A stretch of 11,998 nt of DNA from an uncultured Rickettsiales bacterium (lineage in GTDB: Bacteria; Pseudomonadota; Alphaproteobacteria; Rickettsiales; UBA1997): NCBI GenBank assembly GCA_937927795.1, contig CALBSF010000118.1, positions 1-11,998 on the forward strand. Reading direction: 5' to 3'. A model generated the notes under the pieces. The model saw only the letters and a program-made list of their open reading frames with translations. It was not told the origin of the DNA and ran no database searches. The translations under genes and the position numbers were made by a program. Positions 1 through 6,700 of the stretch are shown here, piece after piece; within the stretch, counting starts at the first letter, position 1; each line of letters opens with the position of its first letter.

Positions 1-11
1 GGGGTCCCCCA

Positions 12-55
12 TATACTAAGGCAAAATTTTGCAAGTTTGAGGTAGCCTTAGTATA
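12..55. repeat. Inverted repeat with nested palindrome near the left edge
   Basis: An 11-bp perfect inverted repeat has arms at 12-22 (tatactaaggc) and 45-55 (gccttagtata) around a 22-nt loop. Its left arm overlaps a perfect 12-bp palindrome at 21-32 (gcaaaattttgc), and a ggggtcccc palindrome lies just outside at 1-9. No T-run follows on the plus strand, so it does not look like an ordinary intrinsic terminator. It could be a dispersed palindromic element or the end of a mobile element cut by the window edge. Its role is unknown. Confidence 0.6.
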
Positions 56-103
56 GAATGATGACGAGTATCTGAATTTACGATGATTAAATTGTTTAAA
101 CCC

Positions 104-132
104 TTGATTTAGCTGATCAAATGAGCTATAAT
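104..132 (+). promoter_or_regulatory. Sigma-70-type promoter for der-cobS
   Basis: TTGATT at 104-109 and a perfect TATAAT at 127-132 are separated by 17 bp, the optimal spacing. Transcription would start near 139-140, giving a leader of about 25 nt before the der start codon. This is the best promoter match I found in the window. Confidence 0.7.
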
Positions 133-164
133 CAACTCATATCTTCTAACAAAGAATTAAAATC

Positions 165-1559
165 ATGTTTAAAATCGCCATAATCGGCCGTCCAAATGTT
201 GGTAAATCAACGCTTTTTAATAAATTAATTGGCAAATCATTTGCTATTGTTGATGATATTTCTGGGGTTACTCGTGATCGCAAAGAAGCTAGAGGAAAGC
301 TTGGCCCACTTGAATTCATCGCCATTGATACCGCAGGATTAGAAAATCAAATTTCTGATAAATCATTAGAAAAAAGAATGGTTGAACAAACTGAGCTCGC
401 GGTTGCTGATGCGGATGTTTGTTTATTTGTTGTTGATGCCAAGGAAGGCCCTACCCTTCAAGATTCTCATTTTGCTAATTGGCTTAGAAAACTTAATAAA
501 CCAACAATTTTAGTTGCCAATAAGTGCGAAAATTTAAATGAAGCAGTTTTTGATAAAGAATATTACAAATTAGGCTTTGGCAAGCCTGTAGCAGTATCTG
601 CCGAACACAGGCTTGGATTTGGCGAGTTATATGAAAAAATTGCCCCCGAAGCTGAAAAATATGAAGCAGATTTTGGTGATTTAGAAAATGATAATGATGA
701 TGAAAAATCAATGCTGCAAATTGCAATTGTTGGCAGACCAAATGCCGGAAAATCAACTTTTTTAAATAAAATTTTAGGAGCAGATCGCCTAATCACCGGC
801 CCTGAAGCTGGAATTACCAGAGATGCAATCGCTATAGACCATGAATTTAAAGGCAATAAAATTCGTTTTATTGATACCGCTGGAATCAGAAAAAAATCTA
901 ATATTGTTCAAAAATTAGATAAGCTTTCAACTACTGACAGCTTTAGAGCCATAAGGTTTGCACAAGTTGTAATATTATTAATTGACGCCAATTCATTACT
1001 CGATCACCAAGATGTGGCGCTTGCCGGTGAAATTTTAAAAGAAGGGCGCGGCCTAGTATTTGCAATCAATAAAGTTGACTCTGTAAGCGGCGATAAAGAA
1101 AATTTCATGCGCGAAGTAAGGGTGCAAATTCAAGAATTGTTACCCGGAATTTCTGGCGCCGCAATTTTAGGAATTTCTGCAAAAAATGGCTATAATGTTG
1201 AAAAAACTATTGATTTTGCCTTAGAAACTTATGAACAATGGCAAAAACATATTCCAACTTCAAAATTAAATGAATGGCTAAAAATCGCCGCTCAGACCCA
1301 CTCGCCAAAATTAATAAAAGGAAAAACCACAAAATTAAAATATGCCACTCAAATTAAAAAACGCCCACCAACGGTTGCGGTTTTTACCAATCAAATCAAG
1401 GCTTTGGAAGGCTCTTACGAAAAATATTTAGTAAATTCATTTCGTCAATTTTTTAATTTAACTCTAACTCCCGTAAGATTAGTTTTGCGAAAATCAGAAA
1501 ATCCATTTTCTGAGGTGAAAGAAAAAAAATTCTCAAAAAAATTACATAAGAAAAAATAA
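165..1559 (+). CDS. der: Ribosome biogenesis GTPase Der (EngA)
   Basis: Der is the tandem-GTPase factor needed for assembly of the 50S ribosomal subunit; it acts in the cytoplasm. The 464-residue length is normal for the family. The first G domain has a P-loop GRPNVGKST at residues 8-16, then DTAGLE and NKCE in the G3 and G4 positions. The second has GRPNAGKST at about 190-198, DTAGIRKKS and NKVD. Between the domains is an acidic linker (DLENDNDDEK). The C-terminal part (from about 365) fits the KH-like domain and ends in a Lys-rich tail (KKFSKKLHKKK). ATG at 165 is used because the P-loop then starts at residue 8, as usual; no strong Shine-Dalgarno is visible. The stop codon overlaps the next start (TAATG), so translation of the two genes is probably coupled. 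Confidence 0.97.
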   Translation: MFKIAIIGRPNVGKSTLFNKLIGKSFAIVDDISGVTRDRKEARGKLGPLEFIAIDTAGLENQISDKSLEKRMVEQTELAVADADVCLFVVDAKEGPTLQDSHFANWLRKLNKPTILVANKCENLNEAVFDKEYYKLGFGKPVAVSAEHRLGFGELYEKIAPEAEKYEADFGDLENDNDDEKSMLQIAIVGRPNAGKSTFLNKILGADRLITGPEAGITRDAIAIDHEFKGNKIRFIDTAGIRKKSNIVQKLDKLSTTDSFRAIRFAQVVILLIDANSLLDHQDVALAGEILKEGRGLVFAINKVDSVSGDKENFMREVRVQIQELLPGISGAAILGISAKNGYNVEKTIDFALETYEQWQKHIPTSKLNEWLKIAAQTHSPKLIKGKTTKLKYATQIKKRPPTVAVFTNQIKALEGSYEKYLVNSFRQFFNLTLTPVRLVLRKSENPFSEVKEKKFSKKLHKKK

Positions 1560-2488
1560 TGAAAACCAAAAAAATCGATTGTAAAAAAGTTTTCAATATC
1601 AATTGCAGCTTTGAGGTTCATGGCTTCGTAGAAAAATCAGAATATGTTCCAGCAATTGATGAAAATTATTTATTTGATGAAAAAACTACCAATGCAATTC
1701 TTGCTGGCTTTACTTTTAATAGCAGAGTTTTAGTTCAAGGAATGCATGGAACTGGAAAATCAACTCACATCGAACAAATAGCCGCGCGCCTTAATTGGCC
1801 TTGCCTTAGAATCAATTTTGATTCTCAAATTACTCGTCTTGATTTAGTTGGCAAAGATGTAATTAAATTAAAAAACGATAAACAAATTACTGAATTTAAA
1901 GAAGGAATAATTCCTTTTGCGCTTCGCGGTGGAATCGCTTTGGTGCTTGATGAATATGATGCAATTAAAACTGATGTATCTTTTGTAATTCAAAGATTAT
2001 TAGAAGAAGAAGGAAAATTCGCTCTTTTAGAAGAAAATGAAATTATTACTCCAAATAAAAATTTTCGTTTATTTGCAACCTCTAACACTCTTGGTGCGGG
2101 CGATGATTTAGGAATTTATCATGGCACCAATTTAATTAATCAGGCACAAATGGACCGCTGGAACATTGTTGCTTGCCTTAATTATTTAGACGAAAATCAC
2201 GAAATTGAAATTTTGCTGAAAAAATTACCGTTTTTAAATTCTAAACTTCACGAGCAAACCGCTAAAATGATGGTAAGATTAGCAAATTTAACTCGCCAAT
2301 CCTTTAAAAATGGCGATATTTCTAGCTTATTATCACTTAGAACCTTGATTTCATGGGGCAAAAATATTGAAATATTCTCTTCAATTGAAAATGCTTTTAC
2401 TTTAAGTTTTTTTAATAAAGTTATAGATGACGAAAAACCAGTAATTAGAGAGTTTTATCAAAGAGTTTTTGGTGGAGAAATTATTTAA
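1559..2488 (+). CDS. cobS: CobS-type AAA+ ATPase (cobaltochelatase subunit CobS-like)
   Basis: This 309-residue MoxR-class AAA+ ATPase matches alphaproteobacterial CobS along its whole length. Walker A is GMHGTGKST at residues 61-69, followed by HIEQIAARLNWPC, a CobS hallmark. Walker B is ALVLDEYD at 127-134. The sensor/arginine-finger region includes FATSNTLG and QMDRWNIV. In aerobic cobalamin synthesis CobS forms the ATPase ring with CobT that drives CobN to insert cobalt into hydrogenobyrinic diamide. No cobT, cobN or other cobalamin gene is in this window. Related intracellular bacteria may keep CobS/CobT without the pathway, so the real substrate here is uncertain. It overlaps der by one base and has no promoter of its own that I can see. 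Other MoxR ATPases (NorQ, CbbQ) are less likely given the specific motif matches. Confidence 0.9.
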   Translation: MKTKKIDCKKVFNINCSFEVHGFVEKSEYVPAIDENYLFDEKTTNAILAGFTFNSRVLVQGMHGTGKSTHIEQIAARLNWPCLRINFDSQITRLDLVGKDVIKLKNDKQITEFKEGIIPFALRGGIALVLDEYDAIKTDVSFVIQRLLEEEGKFALLEENEIITPNKNFRLFATSNTLGAGDDLGIYHGTNLINQAQMDRWNIVACLNYLDENHEIEILLKKLPFLNSKLHEQTAKMMVRLANLTRQSFKNGDISSLLSLRTLISWGKNIEIFSSIENAFTLSFFNKVIDDEKPVIREFYQRVFGGEII

Positions 2489-2530
2489 AAATAAGTTTTT
2501 TGTTTGCTATTTAATTTTACTTTTATTAAT

Positions 2531-2560
2531 TTGATAACCCATTTTTATTTTATTTATTAA
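2531..2560 (+). promoter_or_regulatory. Possible acpP promoter
   Basis: The 87-nt gap between cobS and acpP is almost entirely A/T. It holds TTGATA at 2531-2536 and TATTAA at 2555-2560 with an 18-bp spacer. In DNA this AT-rich such matches arise easily by chance, so this is tentative. A separate promoter would fit the high acpP expression usual in bacteria. Confidence 0.35.
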
Positions 2561-2575
2561 CAATTTTTTGATCTT

Positions 2576-2815
2576 ATGAGCAATAACGAAATCTTCGATA
2601 GAGTTAAAAAAATTATTATCAATCACTTAGGTGTTGAAGAAGCTAAAGTAACAGAATCTGCTAGTTTTATCGACGATCTTGGAGCTGACAGCTTAGATCA
2701 AGTTGAGCTAGTAATGGCTTTTGAAGAAGAATTCGGAATTGAAATTCCTGATGATATCGCTGAAAAAATTACAACTGTAGGAAGCGCTGTAAAGCATATT
2801 TCTGAAAGCAAGTAA
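2576..2815 (+). CDS. acpP: Acyl carrier protein
   Basis: This 79-residue acidic protein carries growing acyl chains for type II fatty acid synthesis, and for lipid A and phospholipid acylation. The phosphopantetheine attachment site is Ser39 in the motif GADSLDQVELVM; the surrounding helix II (DSLDQVELVMAFEEEFG) is the acidic face that docks partner enzymes. Length and sequence are typical of bacterial AcpP. The usual neighbours fabD, fabG and fabF are absent, so the gene stands alone between cobS and the convergent queC. A clear intrinsic terminator follows 25 nt after the stop. ATG at 2576 gives the standard N terminus. Confidence 0.97.
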   Translation: MSNNEIFDRVKKIIINHLGVEEAKVTESASFIDDLGADSLDQVELVMAFEEEFGIEIPDDIAEKITTVGSAVKHISESK

Positions 2816-2840
2816 TTAGTTTTAAGTTTTTATCATTTAT

Positions 2841-2882
2841 TTAAAGGGTGTCGTCGTAAAGATTGCACCCTTTAAGTTTTTT
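2841..2882 (+). terminator. Rho-independent terminator of acpP
   Basis: A 10-bp perfect stem (ttaaagggtg at 2841-2850 with caccctttaa at 2866-2875) encloses a 15-nt loop and is followed after one G by six T residues (2877-2882). It ends directly before the queC stop on the other strand. Read on the minus strand the stem is not followed by a T-run, so it probably terminates acpP only, though it could also stabilise the queC 3' end. Confidence 0.8.
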
Positions 2883-3566
2883 CTAAACATCAACATTAAC
2901 CAAAGCCGCTTCAAACCCTTGCCTTCTTAAAGTGCAAGAATCACATTTTTCGCAGGCTTTTACTTCCCCGTTTTCAATTATCGGATCATAACAACTATAG
3001 GTCATTGAATAGTCAATCCCGAGCCCAAGCCCAGTTTCTATAATATCTTTTTTGGTCATCATTTGTAGCGGCGCATGAATTCTAAATGCACCTCTGCCAT
3101 CAATTGCTGAAGCTGTTGCCAAATTTGCCATTTTTTCAAAGGCTTTGATAAAATCTTCTCTGCAATCTGGATATCCGCTATAATCAATTGCATTTACTCC
3201 AATAAAAATATCAAAGGCACCAACAACTTCTGCGTAGGCTAAACAATAAGATAAAAAAATTGTGTTTCTTGCTGGAACATAAGTTATTGGAACTTCGTGT
3301 GAATTTGTAACATCTCTATTTTTTGGAACCAAAATTTCGTCAGTTAAAGCTGATCCTCCAAAAATTCTTAAATCTATTTTGGCGATTTTATGTTCTTTTA
3401 CTTCAAATTTTTCGGCAATTTTCTTAGCAAAATCAAGCTCCACGGCGTGTCTTTGACCATAAAAAAAACTTAAGGCATAAACTTCATAGCCTAAATTTTT
3501 TACAATTGCCAAAACCGTGGTTGAATCAAGACCGCCACTTAATAAAACGATTGCTTTTTTATTCAT
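2883..3566 (-). CDS. queC: 7-cyano-7-deazaguanine synthase QueC
   Basis: QueC uses ATP and ammonia to convert 7-carboxy-7-deazaguanine to preQ0, the last preQ0-forming step on the route to queuosine in tRNA. With the ATG at 3566 the protein is 227 residues. The PP-loop is SGGLDS at residues 10-15. Four zinc-binding cysteines lie at about 192, 205, 208 and 211 (C-x12-CEKCDSC), as in characterised QueC. The reading frame stays open upstream to a TTG at 3596, but the added ten residues (MQKQQNYNFF) are not family-like and the PP-loop normally follows closely after the start. Neither start has a good Shine-Dalgarno. Transcription is convergent with acpP and divergent from the tRNA gene. queD, queE and folE are not nearby. 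Confidence 0.95.
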   Translation of the reverse strand: MNKKAIVLLSGGLDSTTVLAIVKNLGYEVYALSFFYGQRHAVELDFAKKIAEKFEVKEHKIAKIDLRIFGGSALTDEILVPKNRDVTNSHEVPITYVPARNTIFLSYCLAYAEVVGAFDIFIGVNAIDYSGYPDCREDFIKAFEKMANLATASAIDGRGAFRIHAPLQMMTKKDIIETGLGLGIDYSMTYSCYDPIIENGEVKACEKCDSCTLRRQGFEAALVNVDV

Positions 3567-3619
3567 AAAAAAATTATAATTTTGTTGCTTTTGCAATTAT
3601 AATATGATGTTGTTTGATT

Positions 3620-3628
3620 TGCTATTAT
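3620..3628 (+). promoter_or_regulatory. Possible extended -10 promoter for the tRNA-Val transcript
   Basis: In the 100-bp divergent region between queC and the tRNA, TGC-TATTAT at 3620-3628 matches an extended -10 element. The start would lie near 3635, about 30 nt upstream of the tRNA. There is no good -35 at the right distance. An alternative is TTGATT at 3614-3619 with a weak TAATAC at 3637-3642 (17-bp spacer). One of these probably drives the tRNA and perhaps the genes behind it. Confidence 0.3.
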
Positions 3629-3666
3629 TTTTGGCTTAATACTAATTGGTTGGCGTGTTTTTATTT

Positions 3667-3743
3667 GGGTGGTTAGCTCAGTTGGTTAGAGCGCTACGTT
3701 GACATCGTAGAGGTCGGAGATTCGAGTTCTCTACCACCCACCA
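3667..3743 (+). tRNA. tRNA-Val (anticodon GAC), CCA encoded
   Basis: The cloverleaf folds fully by eye. The acceptor stem is GGGTGGT with ACCACCC. The D stem is GCTC/GAGC with loop AGTTGGTTA. The anticodon stem is CTACG/CGTAG with loop TTGACAT, giving anticodon GAC at 3701-3703 (reads GUC and GUU, valine). The variable loop is AGGTC, and the T stem is GGAGA/TCTCT with one G-U pair and loop TTCGAGT. The discriminator is A3740 and CCA at 3741-3743 is encoded. Total length is 77 nt. Only 12 nt separate it from the following start codon, so the tRNA is likely cut out of a longer mRNA. Confidence 0.97.
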
Positions 3744-3755
3744 TTATTTTATTTT

Positions 3756-6700
3756 ATGAGTCGCAATACTACTATACATAACCCAATTGCAAGCAGACAA
3801 GGAACTGTCTTTGAGGCTCGTCAAAAAGCTAAATCACAACTAGATTTACCGCAACCAAAACCACTATCACCATCTTCCTCAACTTCAAGTTTTGGCAAGC
3901 AACTAAGTCCAATTGGAAGCGTTAGAACTTTAGGATCATCAGCCTCTTCTGTATCTATAAGTCCAACTTCACAAAGCAGATCAATTAGTCCGGCTTCGCC
4001 CGCCAGATCACTTGGTGCAGCAAGTAGTGAAAAAAAAATTACTCCCGTTCCAAAAGATGAGTTATATAAAGTATTAAAACGGATTCCAGAGGAATTTTTT
4101 GAACAATTGGGAATTCAAACAGAATCAAGTCATCTGTATGGGGAAGGATTTTTATTCACAAGTTTTACAAGTCAAAATAAATCTGGATGTGATTATCGGG
4201 TTTTTGAAACAATAAATTTATCGCTTGATAGCAGATATCATCAAAGAGAATTCCTAAATAAAATAGCTAATAGAACGGAAAAAAATATTGGCGGAAAAAT
4301 TGAAGATGGTGATGTGGAAGTTCTGAAGGATTTAGGAATAAAAGTAAGGCAGTTACAAATTGCTGCGGGAATATTACAAGAAAGAAAAAATGCGAAATTA
4401 TTGGAGGAAAGAAGAAGGGCTGAAATTATAAGAGAAAGATTGATGGCTGTAAAACGAGAAGAATCAAGAGATTATGCAAGAGCTCTTGGTTTTAGTGAAG
4501 ATGAGGTTGGTAATAATAAATTAATTGATAGAATTACGGAGTCTAAAAGTGAAATAGATAAATATGCAGAAGAGTTGGGGACTAAAGCTAATCTTGACGC
4601 TCTAGTTGCATTAAACGCAGATGTTAAATTGCAAGAATTGGAGGTAAGACTTCAAAGGAAACTGACAGAATTACGAGGAACTACCAACGTTTCCCACCCC
4701 GAATTATGGAACGAACTTTTAAATTTACGAGCAGAAATTAGTGAGATTGAAGATGAGAGAGGTATTCTAAAATCAGGAGAATATGATCAAGCAAAACAAA
4801 ATCTAAGAAATTTTGTCATCAGCGGCAAAACAAGGCAAGATATTGCCGCTTCAACAATTCAGAAATCTTTTCGCGGATATCAAGAGCGTCAAGCTGAAAA
4901 TCAAAGGCGTCAAGATGCAGCAACTACAATTCAATCTGGGGTTAGAGAGTTTCTTGCTAGAAGGCAGCTTGCTGAATTAAAACAAGAAATGGTGGATTAT
5001 GCAAGAAACATAGGATTTACTGATGGTGAGATTGAATCTGGAAATATTATTAATAAGCTATTGGAAAAAAGGGCTGATATAAAGGAATATGCAGGAACAC
5101 TGGACATCGAAGAATATATTGATCTAAAAGGACAAATTGCACTAAAAAATAGTCACCTCGAACATCTTGCCAGTCTTTCCAATCAAACACCCCAAGTTCA
5201 ACAACAAATTTCTCAAGCAAGACAAGAGCTTGAGGCTTTGCAATCAAAAGATCTGTCAGAGCCAGATGCAAGCGTGATTGAAAAAAAACAACATTTAAAG
5301 CATTTTGTTTTAACTGGTGAAACTAACGAAAAAAAATTAGCTAGACAAGAAACTGAAAAAGGCGCTGCAACTAACATTCAAAAGGCTGTTAGAGGAAATT
5401 TATTTAGAAAAAATGAACTTCCTCAATTACAAAAACAAGCTGCTGAACGTAAAGCAAACCTTCAGGCAGGGCGCGATGAATTAATTGCAACCATTAAAAA
5501 AATCAAAGAAAATTTTAGCGACTTTATAGAAACTGTTGGAATTAGAGAGATTGACGGCGGTTCATTTGAGGTTGATCCAAATATTACTGGTTTAGAAAAA
5601 AAAGTTTCAATTTCACCAACACTAGATTTCCTTAAAATAAGAGTTAGAAATCAAGGTGGCGAACTAGAGCCACTGGGCCTTGAAGACACTAGTAAATATT
5701 TACTGAAAAAACTTAATGATTTTGAATCTGGATTGCAGAAAAGAAGGGATGTTGCTATACAAGAAAAAGAAGCTGCAACTAAGATTCAAGCAGTGGCCAG
5801 AACTTTTTTAGCAAGAAATACTTTGCCTAAATTAAGACAAGAAGAGTTGATGGCTTATGCAAAAGCTATAGGTTTTTCAGGTGAGCAAATTGTCGAGCAG
5901 AATATTATTGAGTTATTAGAAACAGAGCGATCACAAATAGAGAATTATGCTAAAGATCTTGGAATAACCCAGCTTCTTGCTAAAGAAAAATCAAATATTT
6001 TATTAGGCAGCGACCCAGGAGTTTTAAGCTCAGATCTGGATGAAAAAAAACAACATCTGCAATATTTTGTTTTAACTGGACAAACCAATGAGCAAAGATT
6101 AGAAAGACAAGGAAGGCAAGATGCATTATTTACAAGTCTTGAAAGAATAAAAACTACATTTGAAGATTTTGATCAGGCAAGTAAGATTGTAAAAAATGGC
6201 GAAAATTCATTTACTCTTGATGGCGATATTGTTGGGTTAGATCAAAAAATGACACTCTCTTTAGCCAAAGATTCTTTTGGCTATCCAATAATAAATATCA
6301 CAACTGAAGATGGCAACAATCATTTAGCTGATGATGAAGATATTGAACATTTGACATCAAAATTTCAAAAACTTGAATCTCAATTAAAAACAGAAAAATC
6401 TCAGCAAGAAGCGCAGGCAAAAGAAGCTGCGGCAGTAAGAATTCAAAGTCTTGCCAGAAAAGTTAAGGCAATATCAACGGTTGATGCAATTAGAAATGAG
6501 GCAAGGTTGGTGGCGCAGGAAAATGCTAGAGCTCAGTTGGAACAAAGTCGATTGGCAGAGGAAATGGCTTTAATGGGACAAGAAGATCTTGCGCCAGAAG
6601 AACTTGGAACACAAGCTGAGCCTGAAGTTGATCCTTATGCAGATGATGTATTTTTTCCTGAAGATACTTCGTCAACAGAAGATCCAGAAAATGCGAATCT

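Larger units (their letters stand above)
4473..6386 (+). repeat. Interleaved protein repeat modules A (x3) and B (x2) in the giant gene
   Basis: Module A begins with a YA(R/K)xxGF motif and ends with (N/H/Y)FV(L/I)(S/T)G(K/E/Q)T. Copies lie at about residues 240-361, 415-525 and 701-779; for example YARALGF, YARNIGF and YAKAIGF, then NFVISGKT, HFVLTGETN and YFVLTGQTN. Module B has the pattern IKxxFxDF ... GLxxKxxxS ... LxxFxxLExxL. Copies lie at 573-660 and 790-877. The N-terminal stretch from residue 101 (DELYKVLKRIPEEFFEQL) resembles the start of module B (DELIATIKKIKENFSDFI) and may be a decayed third copy. The order is A, IQ, IQ, A, IQ, B, IQ, A, B, IQ, which points to duplication of mixed blocks. 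Alignment was by eye. Confidence 0.7.
4857..6473 (+). other. Array of five IQ motifs encoded in the giant gene
   Basis: All five motifs follow AAxxIQxxxRxxxxR or close to it. IQ1 at 4857-4889 is IQKSFRGYQER (residues 368-378), an exact match to the IQxxxRGxxxR consensus. IQ2 at 4929-4961 is IQSGVREFLAR. IQ3 at 5376-5408 is IQKAVRGNLFR. IQ4 at 5784-5816 is IQAVARTFLAR. IQ5 at 6441-6473 is IQSLARKVKAI, the most degenerate. Each is preceded by two alanines, as in many eukaryotic IQ segments. IQ1 and IQ2 are 24 residues apart, close to the spacing in myosin necks; the others are separated by whole modules. Confidence 0.85.

Noticed and set aside
12..55. Intrinsic terminator of a gene left of the window
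   Set aside because: The loop is long (22 nt) and no T-run follows the stem on the plus strand.
3574..3579. TATAAT on the minus strand just before the queC ATG, suggesting a leaderless mRNA
   Set aside because: No -35 at a workable distance, and such hexamers are expected by chance in this AT-rich spacer.
3567..3596. Longer queC starting at the TTG at 3596
   Set aside because: The added residues are not family-like, TTG is a weak start, and the ATG at 3566 places the PP-loop at the usual distance from the N terminus.
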